64,000 bases of DNA, taken from Paenibacillus sp. SY21-1 (GTDB taxonomy: Bacteria; Bacillota; Bacilli; Paenibacillales; Paenibacillaceae). Within the stretch, counting starts at the first letter, position 1. Each line of letters starts with the position of its first letter. The notes under the pieces were generated by a model, which saw nothing but the letters and a program-made list of their open reading frames with translations, was not told where the DNA came from and made no database searches. The translations under genes and the position numbers were made by a program. Location: positions 62,001-126,000 of the forward strand of contig NZ_STGF01000001.1 in the NCBI RefSeq assembly GCF_005222705.1, in the 5' to 3' direction. Positions 15,028 through 24,628 of the stretch are shown here, piece by piece.

Positions 15028-17733
15028 TTAATCAATGGTAATTTTTTTCGTTTTGCTGTCGTACTGTACCTTGAAGCCAAGCTTTTCGGAGATTAGCCGA
15101 ATCGGAACAAGCGTACGATTGTTTTTGATCATTGGAGCCGCATTGGCGGATTGAAGCACTCCGTTGACGTTAATTTCGTTTTTGCCGAGCGTCAGCTCGA
15201 GCAGCGTCGTGCCTCTAAGCAATGTAACCCGCCCAAGCTTGCTGTCGTACAGCAGCCTGCCGCCCATTGCATCGGTAACAAACCGCAGCGGCACATAGGT
15301 GACGCCGGATTTCTCCAACGGGGCGGAGTCCAGCTTGATGGCCTTCCCGTCTACCTTCGCCGTGGCATTGTTAAGCTGCATCTCAATAGACGATTTGGCA
15401 ATGACGGCAGCCGCAGGCGTGTATTGCAGCTTCATGTTGTCAAGCGCAATCGTACCGGACAAGGTACGGCTTTCCTGGCCTTCCTCGATCGAGACGACAT
15501 ACACCCGCTTCAGCTTCACCGGGTATTTCATCCCTGCCGCAGCCAGGTTGGCCTTGACGTTTTTCCAGCCGGACCAGTCGATCTGTTTCGCAATATCGAC
15601 CAAGTGAGTTTTTCCGTCAGCATCCGTAAGCTCGGCACGCACCCAATTGCCGCTGCTGTCGCCGTACACATCCATGGACATGGAAATCGGGGAACCGGAC
15701 AACGTTACGCCCGAGCTGCCGAATACAGCGTAAGACGCCTTGGTGCCGGTCGCATTGGCAAAATCGTAATCGAGCTGCAGCACCCTCGGCGAAGGCTGGT
15801 CAGGCAGGTCGGACACAAGCTTGACTCGTCCCGTCGTTTCCGCCGGCGTGACCTGCGAGGTGATCGCAAAGGACGACGTCTCGAAATCGGCAAATGTGCT
15901 CTCGGTCTCTCCAATCGTGAACGGAATCATCTCGGCAAACCCGTCGTAACGCGCGATAGCGTAGCCGACGGTAACATCCGGCTTCACGCTTGTCACGGTA
16001 ATCGTGTCTCCGGAGCGCGTAGCCTCGAAGCCGATATACTGCCATTTCACATAGTCGGCTCCAAGCTTGTAGGATTCGCCGTTTTTCAGCTTCAGAGTAA
16101 GCGGCACCGATGTGGAGGCCCCTGCAACAAGCGATCCTCCAGGCGTGCTGATGGATAGGGAGGAGACCTGGTTTTTGCCCACTACTTCGATATCATAGGC
16201 TGACGTAATGCCGCCTGCCTGCACCTTAATGGTCGTTTTGCCCGTTTTAGAAGGGGTGAAGGTATTGCCTGAGAAGCTGCCTGCCGTCTTGTCGGCTGTC
16301 CATACCATCGATGAGCTGTCCAGCGCCATCGGGTTGTAATAGGTATCGTAGCCGCGCAGATTGAAGGAGACCGGCACGCCCATCGGCACGGTTTTGGATC
16401 CGGTAATGGTTACTCCCTTGATTTCGCCTTTAGGGGCAGAGGTGAAGACCCCTATGCCGTTGGCTACGCTGCGCTGCGTCGTGCCGTATTGCGTCGAATG
16501 CGACAATTGCAGCCAGGATACGCCAAGAGGACGCTCTACCATCGTCGTGGAGCCGCCGCCGTCCAAATTGACCCCTTTGTCCACGCCAAGCTCCACCATG
16601 ATCTGCTGAAGCTCCTTCAGATTGAGGCCCGTGTTGGAGCCATAGCGTTCTGCGGTGATCAAATAAACCTTCTTCCCGTCCTTGGAGTAGCCGACGCCAG
16701 AACGCGACGTATAGGAGCTGCCGCTGACGCCCGCTACATCGCGGGAAAAAGCGCTTGCCGCGCCGTTATTCACGAGCAGCGTATGGCCGCCTACAAGCAT
16801 CTCTAAAGTAGACGCATCCACCTTCTGCTTGGTCGTTTGCGACACAAGCGCGTAATCGGCCGTTACGGGTTCGCCTACCTTTAAATGCTCCTTGACAAAT
16901 TTCGCAGCCGTTCCGTGCGTGCGCAATATGTAGCCGTCCTCCGGCACCTTTCCGGATATCGCCGCATCAACGGATATCGTTTCAACTACGCCATTGCGCA
17001 CAAGCACCTCCGTCGGCTTCGTGCTTGAGTTTTTAGGACGTTCCGCGCCTCCCCATGCGCTCGTATAAATAAACATTTTATCCACATGGCTGTAGATCGT
17101 TTCGGATGTCTCAGGGCTGTAAGCGGACTCGTTAATGCTCTGGATTGGAAAAGTCGCGCCGTCTGCCGCTGTCACCAGTCCATCAAATGTATACAAATCA
17201 ATGGACGGCTGGCGGTCCTTCGTTACAGAGAAGGCGTACATGCCTTTAAGGCTCGCCGGGCCGGACATAATGATGCCCTTGGATACCTGCGCGCCCAAAG
17301 GTGCGCCTTCATTTTTCATGACAAATACGTCAGCATTAATGCCTGCTACCGCGCCGTTCTCCTTGGCCATATTCAGTATGCTGTTTACTTGTCCGATGCT
17401 GTTGTTTTTCCCGCTCATTACGTTAAGGGAGACATACGGATTGCTCAAATCCACTTCAATGACATGAACATCCGTTTGCACCTTTTTATTGCTGCGCGTC
17501 GTGCTATACACATAATCCAGTCGCTGGGCCCCCGCCGTAACGTAGGACTGCTTCTGTAGCTTTAGAGTAGTTGTTGTAGCCGCTGCAGCCGATTCAATCG
17601 CCGCGCTTGGCCAGCCGCCTGGCAGCAATCCTATGGCCGGCTGCGCAAGCAGCGCGCCGCCAAGCGCAATAATGATGACCCTTTTCCCCATTCTCCCCGT
17701 CTGCCGTCCGATGCCGCTTTGAAGCTTACCCAT
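15028..17733 (-). CDS. Exported phosphodiester glycosidase-like protein with copper amine oxidase N-like domain
   Basis: Secreted 901-residue protein. A signal segment (residues 17-50) is followed by a NAGPA-type phosphodiester glycosidase domain (about 80-430), the family that removes sugar-phosphate caps, recognised by VNLDGGGSTTMVERPLG at about 390-410. Then come Ig-like beta domains (about 440-620), a galactose-binding-like segment (about 640-780), and a C-terminal Cu_amine_oxid_N domain with the usual two-part VTYVPLRFVTDAMGG...RTLVPIRLISEKLGF. That last domain is common in Paenibacillus wall proteins and may bind the envelope. There is no SLH or LPXTG signal. The substrate could be a wall or exopolysaccharide phosphodiester; this is inference. 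Confidence 0.85.
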   Translation of the reverse strand: MGKLQSGIGRQTGRMGKRVIIIALGGALLAQPAIGLLPGGWPSAAIESAAAATTTTLKLQKQSYVTAGAQRLDYVYSTTRSNKKVQTDVHVIEVDLSNPYVSLNVMSGKNNSIGQVNSILNMAKENGAVAGINADVFVMKNEGAPLGAQVSKGIIMSGPASLKGMYAFSVTKDRQPSIDLYTFDGLVTAADGATFPIQSINESAYSPETSETIYSHVDKMFIYTSAWGGAERPKNSSTKPTEVLVRNGVVETISVDAAISGKVPEDGYILRTHGTAAKFVKEHLKVGEPVTADYALVSQTTKQKVDASTLEMLVGGHTLLVNNGAASAFSRDVAGVSGSSYTSRSGVGYSKDGKKVYLITAERYGSNTGLNLKELQQIMVELGVDKGVNLDGGGSTTMVERPLGVSWLQLSHSTQYGTTQRSVANGIGVFTSAPKGEIKGVTITGSKTVPMGVPVSFNLRGYDTYYNPMALDSSSMVWTADKTAGSFSGNTFTPSKTGKTTIKVQAGGITSAYDIEVVGKNQVSSLSISTPGGSLVAGASTSVPLTLKLKNGESYKLGADYVKWQYIGFEATRSGDTITVTSVKPDVTVGYAIARYDGFAEMIPFTIGETESTFADFETSSFAITSQVTPAETTGRVKLVSDLPDQPSPRVLQLDYDFANATGTKASYAVFGSSGVTLSGSPISMSMDVYGDSSGNWVRAELTDADGKTHLVDIAKQIDWSGWKNVKANLAAAGMKYPVKLKRVYVVSIEEGQESRTLSGTIALDNMKLQYTPAAAVIAKSSIEMQLNNATAKVDGKAIKLDSAPLEKSGVTYVPLRFVTDAMGGRLLYDSKLGRVTLLRGTTLLELTLGKNEINVNGVLQSANAAPMIKNNRTLVPIRLISEKLGFKVQYDSKTKKITID

Positions 17734-17818
17734 TAGTCTAGCAACTCTCCCATCCTATAATCTATTAGTTATAGACTACAAAAATGATCAAAAAGTTACG
17801 ATTCAAACCGGATTATGA

Positions 17819-17832
17819 TTAATTTTTCCCAG
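17819..17832 (-). promoter_or_regulatory. Shared upstream motif CTGGGAAAAATWA, copy 1
   Basis: CTGGGAAAAATTAA on the minus strand, about 90 bases upstream of the phosphodiester glycosidase-like gene. A second copy (22440-22452) lies upstream of the next exported-protein gene. Its role is unknown. Confidence 0.3.
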
Positions 17833-17865
17833 TTAATAGGTCGGTAATGAGTCTGTGAGCCTATA

Positions 17866-17908
17866 AAAAAACAATCCCTGTCCGCTCTAGAAAGAGCAAA
17901 CAGGGATT
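17866..17908 (-). terminator. Terminator of the 1480-aa SLH gene
   Basis: On the minus strand AATCCCTG pairs with CAGGGATT, and AGAGC/GCTCT lies inside it, followed by GTTTTTTT. It is just after the stop codon of the large SLH protein. Confidence 0.88.
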
Positions 17909-17924
17909 ATGGACGGCTTTGCCG

Positions 17925-20900
17925 TCACATGCTGAAAAATCCGGCCTTATCCAGCAATCGTTTCAACATGACGGTCGCTTCCGCTCTTGTCGCGTTGGAC
18001 AGCGGGGCGAGCAGCGTCGTCGACTTGCCGTATATGATTCCGTGGTGAACAGACCTCGCTACATCATTTGTAGCATAGCTGCTTACCTTGGCCTTATCTG
18101 TAAAAGGCGACAAATAATTGGCCGCTGCTTGCGGGATGTCCGTTGTCAAGCCGGCGAACTTCGCCGCTCTGATCATCATGATCGCCATATCCTGACGCGT
18201 AATCGGGCTGTAAGGCTTGAATGTCCCGTCCGGATTGCCGAATACGATGCCGGCTGCAGACGCCGCTCCGATATAAGGAGCTGCGGCCAAATTGGATGGT
18301 AAATCCTTGAATTTCGCCGTCTCCGCCTTGTTGGCCTCCAGCCCGAGTCCTTTGGCGATAAACATGGCAAATTCGGCCCGCGAAATTACCTTGTCCGGTT
18401 CAAATGTCGTTCCGCTTCTTCCGCTGACGATAAATTTGCGGGACATCGCCTGGATCGTCGTCTCCGCCCAGTGCTTGCTCACATCGGAGAAGCTGGCCGC
18501 ATTGCGAATAAGAGCATACGAGCTGTTGCCTTTGCGCTGGAAGGTCGTCATCGTCTTGCCTTCGCTCGTAGAGAACGCCGTCGGAACATACGACAATTCG
18601 CCCGTTTCAGGGTCCATCCAGACGACTGCCGACTGGCTTGCATCTACCGTCTGATAATTGCGAATCGTACGCGTCGCATACGTTTCAAAATCGTTGTATT
18701 CCTTGAGCAATGAGCCGTTAACGGCCGATACATCAAAATGATACGGACCGCTCAGCAGCTGCGCGCTTGAGCTGTTGATTTTGCTGTTCAGACTTGTTGT
18801 CAACGTATTCACGCCTTGATCGACGCGCAGCAGAAGCTGGCCGCCTGCGGCTCCGCCAAGCAAAGTATTCAAACGGGCAAAATCCCCCGATTTGAAATCC
18901 AACTCGTACGTGATATCGCCGTACTGCACACCAAAAATTGAATTTGCGTTAAGTCGGAAAGCAGCATCCAGCACACTAAGCGGCACAGACACAATCGCAG
19001 CTCGCTCCGTGGTCGGCACCTTGAACACCACGCGCGGATTGACTAACCCCGCATTACGCGCTGTCTGATAAGCAGTAGTAACACGATCTCCAATGATGGT
19101 GTAGCGATTGGCCTGTACGCCCGCCGGCGAGGTGTCCGATGAAATAGATGCAGCAGTCGTTTTGAGACCTACACCTCCACCTTCAGCAGGTTCATAATCG
19201 CCTGTCAAGCTATCAATTAGCGTTGTCTGGTTCGCTACGCTTATATTCGTCATACTGGCAATCGTAGTACCGCTTGCAGTTCTGATCCCGGTGCTTGAGG
19301 AAGTATAGGTGACATATACAGCCTCGCCGGTTCCTACAGGAGTAGAGAGCGACAGGACTACCGTATTGCCGTTCACGACTATACTGGATATTGACTTCGC
19401 AACTTCGTTTGATTTCAGATAAAATTGCGAAATGCCAGGAACATAACTGCTGTTCAACTGTTCAGAAAAGTTTAGGGTTACCGTTTTTCCTTTAGCTATC
19501 GCCCCATACATACTGCCGCTGCTTCCCGAGCCGCTTCCGCTACCGTTAGACCCGCTTCCCGAGTTGGCGCCGGATGACGACACATTCGTGAAAGAGGCAG
19601 CCGGATTGCCGGCCAAATCGCTTACCAACGTAATGGAAGCGAGATAGGAGACAGTGACGAGTTGACCGCTTGTAATGGCGGAAGACAACGTCAGGAACAC
19701 ACTATTACCGGAAACTTGGACCTGCGCAACAGAACGTGTAACATTATCCACCAGCACGCTATATTGACTGTTTGAAGGAACATTAGCCGTATTCAATGTC
19801 TTATTGTAAGTCAGTGTTACAATCGAACCGCTTGCGGTCACAGACTGCAGGACCGGAGCTGTAGTGTCCGGAGTGCTGTACAGTGCGTAATTACTGATTG
19901 CATTGAGATAATTGCCCGCTGCATCTCTCAAAGCATAGGCACCAGGAGCATAGGAGACCCTGACATTCTGGTAATTCTGAATCTGACTTCCAACTGTGAG
20001 CAATACGGTTTTTCCTGTATTTGAAATAGAAGTCGGATTGTAATTGACCCCGCCTACGCTTATCGTAAATTGAATAAATGCATTGCTGTTAACAGTAGCC
20101 AGGTCTTTATTGAAGACCAAGGTAATAGCGCTGCCTGACGCTGTCCCGCTAACTAGGCTGGGCAGTGTCGTATCCTGCGAAGCAGCAACATCCTGCAGTG
20201 CGAATCCAGGGGCCTCATTCAAGGATAGATCCTGGAGCAGTCCTTTAGGCATTGCCTTGGTATACGCAAGCCTAACCTGTTGCCCTGCGACGATCGGGCT
20301 TGTCAGCGTAAGCAGAGCCGACTCACCACGAATTTCCACGTTGCTGATTGCACGAGGAGCTCCGCTAACCGTAGCGTAGAAGCTTCCGGCAGACGGAATG
20401 GAATCAGGGTTCAGCGTCTCATTATACGTAAGCGTAATTGTCGAGCCGCTCCATTGCAGTTTGCTCAGCACCGGCGGAGTCGTATCGGAGCCGAATGTGC
20501 TAAAGGTCCATTGATATTCATTTAGAATACCAGCAAACGAATTACCCGCCAGATCCGTAATGGCGCTTGCGTCAATATAGACATAGTAGGACCTATTCGT
20601 AAGAAGCTGCGCGGCCCCATCAGGATCAGGTATGATATTGATTTTTGATTTATTGCTGTTATCCACCGTAAAGACGCCTTTAACACTGTCCGCAATGGAA
20701 CCATTAGCAGGCCGGAACCAGATTTCTCCCCCTCCCGACATAACCGGCTCGCTGAACGTGGCCGAGAACGTGCTGTTAACGCCGACCAGCGTAGAGTTGT
20801 TTAACGGCTGCAGCAGGACGAGCGTCGGACGAATCGTATCCTGCGTGACGGTGAACGTCCAGGAGGCGGACGAAGTAAAGCCGGTATAGTAATTGCCTGC

Positions 20901-22367
20901 GGCGTCGCGAATCGCCCGATTGCCGATCGTGACATAGTATTTCGTATTATTCACAAATGCTTTGGCGGATTCGCCGGTTACAGCCTTATTAGGATCAATC
21001 GTAAGCTGGTAGGTGCCGCCTCCGGTTACCCTCTCTGAAGTTAGCGGAATCGATCGGAACAAGGCGCCAGTCGCAGACTCGCGAATATCAATCGTGCCGG
21101 CGCTCGGGAACACCGGCTCATTAAAGGTCATTTGAAGCACCGTATTCGTGCTGCTGACCGAAGTGTTGTTCGCAGGTACAAGCGGCGTCGAGCCAGTCAA
21201 CACCGGTGCGCTTGTGTCATTGCCGTAATCGGTCGTGAAATTCCATACGGTCGCGCTGGAAATGCCATGATACCATTGATCGCTATTGGGATTGGTTTTC
21301 GTAAACGCTCCTGCGTCTATCAGCACATAATAGCCGGTATTGGCCTCCAGATTGGCGCTTGGCGTAATGCGAACCTGATTGTTCGTTATTCTTACTTGAG
21401 ACGAGTTAGCCGCAATAAGCTGAAATCGTGTATTGTTGCTGACACGCCGTATTTCAATATTTTTGCCTGCTTGCGCTTGCACATCCGTGTCGAAGGTAAT
21501 CGTCAGCGCGCTGCCTACCAATACGGACGTTGCATTGTCTGCAGGGGACAGGGCTGTAACATTGACCGGGGCTACGTCTGTTCGGAAGCTCCAGCTTGAG
21601 CCCAGATAAAGGTTTCCGGAAGCGTCCTGAAACGCTGTGCCCGGAATCGTTACCGTATACGCCGTATCCGGCTGCAATGCGGCAGAAGGCTTAACCGTAA
21701 TCGTCGACGTTCCGCTGCCAGTGACTTCCGAAGAGGTGACGGCAATCGAGCGATTGTCTTCGGTAGAGCTGATGAGAATGCTGCCGCTGGCTGCAAAAAC
21801 CGGCTCATCGAATGTGATCGTCAACGGTACCGTAATATCGGCGTTATTGCCTAAAGGCAATCTGCTTCTATGTTCGGGACTCGTGTTGTCAATCTCGGCG
21901 ATCGTCCGAAAATTCCAGGCGCTCGCGCTCGAAATGCCTGTATACGCCGCTCCGTTGGACACGTTGGCGAAGGCTCCCGCATCAACGATGACATAGTAGT
22001 TGGTATTGAGCTCCAGCCTTCTGCCCGCAGTCGATTTGTCGAGCGTAACGCGAACGCTTCGCTGCGCATCCTCCAGTGCGACTCGGCTGTTGGCTACGCT
22101 GATTTTCTCCAGCACCCGATTCGTTCCGGCTTCGACGATAGATATTCCGGCCGAGTCGGGGCCTTTTTTAACCGCTTCATCAAAGGTAAGTTTCAAATCC
22201 GTATTAATCGGCACATTCAACAAATCATCCGCGGGGCTCAGGTTTAACAGCACGGGCCCTGCCGCAGCCGCACTCGCCTGCTTCGCTCCTCCGGACCAGC
22301 CTGCAAGTCCCGTCTGGAGCATCAGCATGACAACGATAAGTAAAGCAAGCTTGCTCGATCGATTCAT
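17925..22367 (-). CDS. Giant SLH-anchored Ig-repeat surface protein
   Basis: Secreted protein of 1480 residues held to the wall by C-terminal SLH domains. It has a signal peptide (1 to about 30, ending ASAAAA), then five SbsA-type Ig-like domains (about 30-640), each starting like LSPADDLLNVPINTDLKLTF and carrying 'TFDEPVF' motifs. Several SwmB-like repeats follow (about 640-1010: 'VTLTYNKTLNTANVPSN' type), then a Gly/Ser hinge (SGSNGSGSGSGSS), an unassigned domain (about 1080-1290), and three SLH motifs (about 1300-1475: SDVSKHWAETTIQ, then ITRQDMAIMMIRA and TRAEATVMLKRLL). I chose the ATG with GAGGAG eight bases upstream; a GTG three codons earlier overlaps that site. It probably acts as an adhesin or a structural part of the surface layer. 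Confidence 0.9.
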   Translation of the reverse strand: MNRSSKLALLIVVMLMLQTGLAGWSGGAKQASAAAAGPVLLNLSPADDLLNVPINTDLKLTFDEAVKKGPDSAGISIVEAGTNRVLEKISVANSRVALEDAQRSVRVTLDKSTAGRRLELNTNYYVIVDAGAFANVSNGAAYTGISSASAWNFRTIAEIDNTSPEHRSRLPLGNNADITVPLTITFDEPVFAASGSILISSTEDNRSIAVTSSEVTGSGTSTITVKPSAALQPDTAYTVTIPGTAFQDASGNLYLGSSWSFRTDVAPVNVTALSPADNATSVLVGSALTITFDTDVQAQAGKNIEIRRVSNNTRFQLIAANSSQVRITNNQVRITPSANLEANTGYYVLIDAGAFTKTNPNSDQWYHGISSATVWNFTTDYGNDTSAPVLTGSTPLVPANNTSVSSTNTVLQMTFNEPVFPSAGTIDIRESATGALFRSIPLTSERVTGGGTYQLTIDPNKAVTGESAKAFVNNTKYYVTIGNRAIRDAAGNYYTGFTSSASWTFTVTQDTIRPTLVLLQPLNNSTLVGVNSTFSATFSEPVMSGGGEIWFRPANGSIADSVKGVFTVDNSNKSKINIIPDPDGAAQLLTNRSYYVYIDASAITDLAGNSFAGILNEYQWTFSTFGSDTTPPVLSKLQWSGSTITLTYNETLNPDSIPSAGSFYATVSGAPRAISNVEIRGESALLTLTSPIVAGQQVRLAYTKAMPKGLLQDLSLNEAPGFALQDVAASQDTTLPSLVSGTASGSAITLVFNKDLATVNSNAFIQFTISVGGVNYNPTSISNTGKTVLLTVGSQIQNYQNVRVSYAPGAYALRDAAGNYLNAISNYALYSTPDTTAPVLQSVTASGSIVTLTYNKTLNTANVPSNSQYSVLVDNVTRSVAQVQVSGNSVFLTLSSAITSGQLVTVSYLASITLVSDLAGNPAASFTNVSSSGANSGSGSNGSGSGSGSSGSMYGAIAKGKTVTLNFSEQLNSSYVPGISQFYLKSNEVAKSISSIVVNGNTVVLSLSTPVGTGEAVYVTYTSSSTGIRTASGTTIASMTNISVANQTTLIDSLTGDYEPAEGGGVGLKTTAASISSDTSPAGVQANRYTIIGDRVTTAYQTARNAGLVNPRVVFKVPTTERAAIVSVPLSVLDAAFRLNANSIFGVQYGDITYELDFKSGDFARLNTLLGGAAGGQLLLRVDQGVNTLTTSLNSKINSSSAQLLSGPYHFDVSAVNGSLLKEYNDFETYATRTIRNYQTVDASQSAVVWMDPETGELSYVPTAFSTSEGKTMTTFQRKGNSSYALIRNAASFSDVSKHWAETTIQAMSRKFIVSGRSGTTFEPDKVISRAEFAMFIAKGLGLEANKAETAKFKDLPSNLAAAPYIGAASAAGIVFGNPDGTFKPYSPITRQDMAIMMIRAAKFAGLTTDIPQAAANYLSPFTDKAKVSSYATNDVARSVHHGIIYGKSTTLLAPLSNATRAEATVMLKRLLDKAGFFSM

Positions 22368-22439
22368 TCCATTCACTCCTCAAAAAATGCACATGTACCT
22401 TATTTGTCGGCATTATTGCGTTAAAATTTTAGGTCTTGG

Positions 22440-22452
22440 TTATTTTTCCCAG
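22440..22452 (-). promoter_or_regulatory. Shared upstream motif CTGGGAAAAATWA, copy 2
   Basis: CTGGGAAAAATAA on the minus strand, about 75 bases upstream of the 1480-aa SLH protein; see the first copy at 17819-17832. Confidence 0.3.
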
Positions 22453-22465
22453 AATTATTTCACAT

Positions 22466-22498
22466 AAAAAAAGACCCTTCGCCTGGCTTGCGAATGGC
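22466..22498 (-). terminator. Second terminator downstream of metK
   Basis: On the minus strand CCATTCGC pairs with GCGAAGGG (one mismatch) and is followed by GTC and seven T. It lies about 130 bases beyond the first metK terminator, with no credible gene between them. Confidence 0.65.
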
Positions 22499-22623
22499 CT
22501 GTAACGTTAACCCGATTGGCTGGGCGCAATTAAACAGACGAATGGCATATTCCACTGCCTGATTAACTTTGCCGCCTACCGATGCTCGCGTTTCGAATGA
22601 AAGGGGAGTCCGCTCGGCACAAT

Positions 22624-22660
22624 TAAAAAGAACCTTCGTACGGTAAGGATACGAAGGTTC
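22624..22660 (-). terminator. Terminator of metK
   Basis: On the minus strand a perfect 11-bp stem (GAACCTTCGTA and its complement) is followed by TTTTT. It starts just 8 bases after the metK stop codon. Confidence 0.9.
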
Positions 22661-22668
22661 CACCATTA

Positions 22669-23883
22669 TTATACGCTGCTTTGAACGCCGGCTTGCGCTT
22701 TAAGCGCCTCAGCCTTGTCTACGCGCTCCCAAGGAAGATCAACGTCTGTGCGGCCAAAGTGGCCGTATGCAGCCGTTTGAGCGTAAATAGGACGACGCAG
22801 ATCCAGCATCTTAATAATGCCGGCCGGACGCAGATCAAAATTGTTCGTGATCAGCTCAACAAGCTTCTCATCGGCAATGTTGCCTGTGCCGTACGTATCC
22901 ACGTTGATCGAAACAGGCTTGGCTACGCCGATGGCATAAGCAAGCTGAATTTCACATTTATCAGCCAGGCCTGCAGCAACGATATTCTTGGCGACATAAC
23001 GAGCGGCATAAGCGGCAGAACGGTCTACCTTTGTAGGGTCCTTGCCGGAGAATGCCCCGCCGCCGTGACGCGCATAACCGCCGTAAGTATCTACAATAAT
23101 TTTGCGGCCGGTCAAGCCTGCGTCGCCTTGAGGTCCGCCGATTACGAAGCGGCCTGTCGGATTGATGAAATATTTGGTGTCGGCATCGAGCCATTCAACC
23201 GGAACAACCGGTTTGATGACATGCTCAAGAATGTCGGACTGGATTTGCTCCAGCGTAATTTCTTCAGCGTGTTGAGTCGATACAACAATCGTATCTACAC
23301 GCTTCGGCTTGCCCTCCACATATTCAATCGTAACTTGCGTTTTGCCGTCCGGGCGAAGGTAAGCAAGCGTTCCATTCTTGCGAACCTCGGACAAGCGGCG
23401 CGCGATTCTGTGGGACAATGCGATAGGCAGAGGCATAAGCTCAGGCGTTTCGTTTGTGGCAAAACCAAACATCAAGCCTTGGTCGCCTGCGCCGATGTCT
23501 TCATTCTCCTGCTTCATATCTTTTCCATCGCGCGTTTCCAGAGCGGCGTTTACGCCTTGCGCAATGTCAGCCGACTGCTCGTTAAGCGATGTCAAAACCG
23601 CGCATGTGCTTGCATCAAAGCCGTATTTGGCACGCGTATAGCCGATTTCCTTAATTGTACGGCGCGCAATAGCGGAAATATCCACATAGTCCGCACGACT
23701 GCTTATTTCGCCAATAACCAATACTAGACCTGTGGCAACGGATACTTCGCAAGCTACACGAGCGTAAGGATCGGCTTCCAAAAATGCATCCAGCACCGCA
23801 TCGGAAATTTGGTCGCAAATCTTATCGGGATGGCCTTCCGTAACCGATTCCGAAGTAAAAAGGTGGCGTCCTTTTACTGACAT
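22669..23883 (-). CDS. metK: S-adenosylmethionine synthetase
   Basis: Makes S-adenosylmethionine from methionine and ATP in the cytoplasm. The family signatures are present: [20 protein letters not shown] at the N-terminus, the hexapeptide GAGDQG (ATP loop), and the P-loop-like [16 protein letters not shown]. The 404 residues match the usual length. I chose the ATG with AGGAGGT eight bases upstream; a TTG three codons earlier lies next to that site. It appears monocistronic, between its own terminator and a leader of about 200 nt. The leader lacks the S-box (SAM-I) motifs usually placed before metK in Firmicutes. Confidence 0.98.
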   Translation of the reverse strand: MSVKGRHLFTSESVTEGHPDKICDQISDAVLDAFLEADPYARVACEVSVATGLVLVIGEISSRADYVDISAIARRTIKEIGYTRAKYGFDASTCAVLTSLNEQSADIAQGVNAALETRDGKDMKQENEDIGAGDQGLMFGFATNETPELMPLPIALSHRIARRLSEVRKNGTLAYLRPDGKTQVTIEYVEGKPKRVDTIVVSTQHAEEITLEQIQSDILEHVIKPVVPVEWLDADTKYFINPTGRFVIGGPQGDAGLTGRKIIVDTYGGYARHGGGAFSGKDPTKVDRSAAYAARYVAKNIVAAGLADKCEIQLAYAIGVAKPVSINVDTYGTGNIADEKLVELITNNFDLRPAGIIKMLDLRRPIYAQTAAYGHFGRTDVDLPWERVDKAEALKAQAGVQSSV

Positions 23884-23912
23884 CCGTATCAACCTCCTAC
23901 AACCATTAGTAT

Positions 23913-24032
23913 GTTAGAAGTGCTAACGTTCTACACAAGGTGAAACGGCTGCCCCGCCCTAGGCAGCGCAGCGCGTTTCATTTCGAGAAATATAGAGAAA
24001 GGGCAGCGATAGGCTATACTTTCCTATATTTC
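23913..24032 (-). promoter_or_regulatory. Hairpin-rich metK leader, not an S-box
   Basis: In the presumed leader RNA three hairpins follow each other. The first (24032-23987) has 9+5 pairs (GAAAUAUAG with CUAUAUUUC, GAAAG with CUUUC) with a one-base bulge and a 17-nt loop. The second (23980-23941) pairs UGAAAC with GUUUCA and GGCAGC with GCUGCC. The third (23927-23913) pairs GUUAG with CUAAC, 15 bases before the ribosome site. None is followed by a U-run, so any control would act on translation or stability. Elements of SAM-I riboswitches (GAGGGA, GCAACC) are absent. Confidence 0.45.
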
Positions 24033-24097
24033 AAGCAAAAACGGCTAATGCCATCGCTAAAGTGGCAAAAGCTCGTGATGTGCAGAACTAAAAAGGG

Positions 24098-24126
24098 TTT
24101 ATGTGTGGACACGCACAAGGTGTCAA
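24098..24126 (-). promoter_or_regulatory. Probable sigma-A promoter of metK
   Basis: TTGACA, 17 bases, CATAAA on the minus strand. The -35 is perfect and the -10 matches 4 of 6. It would give a leader of roughly 205 nt. Confidence 0.55.
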
Positions 24127-24130
24127 TTTC

Positions 24131-24163
24131 AAAAAAGCAACCTTTCCCCGTAGGAAAAGGTTG
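24131..24163 (-). terminator. Terminator of the SASP gene
   Basis: On the minus strand CAACCTTTTCC pairs with GGAAAGGTTG (TACG-type loop) and is followed by CTTTTTT. Confidence 0.88.
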
Positions 24164-24235
24164 TTAAACAACTCTTCTAGGACGTATGATACCGAAAATG
24201 TAGCGAAGTGTCAATGGACGGGACCGTTTCCGGCT

Positions 24236-24514
24236 CTAGCCAAGCCCATTCAGAACGCTTTCCGCTTGCGCGACCAGACGCTTCGTAATTTCGCCGCCAA
24301 CCGATCCGGCCTGGCGAGTGGACAAGGATGACCAGTGAACGCTGTGGCCTCCGCCTGCCGCGCCAGCCTCGCCCAGCTCCCCGGCGAATTCCGAATCATA
24401 CCCGCCGGCGCCATAGCTGCCTGTCGTCAGGCCAAACTCTGCCGCAATCTCGTACTTGAGCTGATTAAGCGCGGCTTTGCTTGCAGAAACAACCACTTTG
24501 TTGGAACGACTCAT
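24236..24514 (-). CDS. Alpha/beta-type small acid-soluble spore protein
   Basis: DNA-binding spore-core protein that protects DNA and is degraded at germination. Family features: VVVSASKAALNQLKYEIAAEFGL near the N-terminus, and SLSTRQAGSVGGEITKRLVA near the C-terminus, the second DNA-binding block. An unusual Gly/Ala/Glu segment (GAGGYDSEFAGELGEAGAAGGG) lies between the two blocks, making it longer (92 residues) than B. subtilis SspA/B (about 70). The GPR cleavage site (KYEIA^AEFG-like) is recognisable. The gene stands alone with its own terminator. A sigma-G promoter is expected, but I could not find a clear match. Confidence 0.93.
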   Translation of the reverse strand: MSRSNKVVVSASKAALNQLKYEIAAEFGLTTGSYGAGGYDSEFAGELGEAGAAGGGHSVHWSSLSTRQAGSVGGEITKRLVAQAESVLNGLG

Positions 24515-24628
24515 TCTGATACGCCTCCATTATTGAATAGTAAGAAACACTTTTATTGTGCTTCCTAACGTTCAAGTTGAAGCGTATAACCTATTGTCAG
24601 CGCGGGCAAAATGATGTAAACCGCCGAA

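Noticed and set aside
22460..22666. Minus-strand 68-codon ORF after metK
   Set aside because: It runs through both terminators, starts inside the first hairpin region and has no ribosome site.
23884..24126. SAM-I (S-box) riboswitch upstream of metK
   Set aside because: Expected by gene identity, but the core motifs and the terminator part are absent. The leader is described as a different structure.
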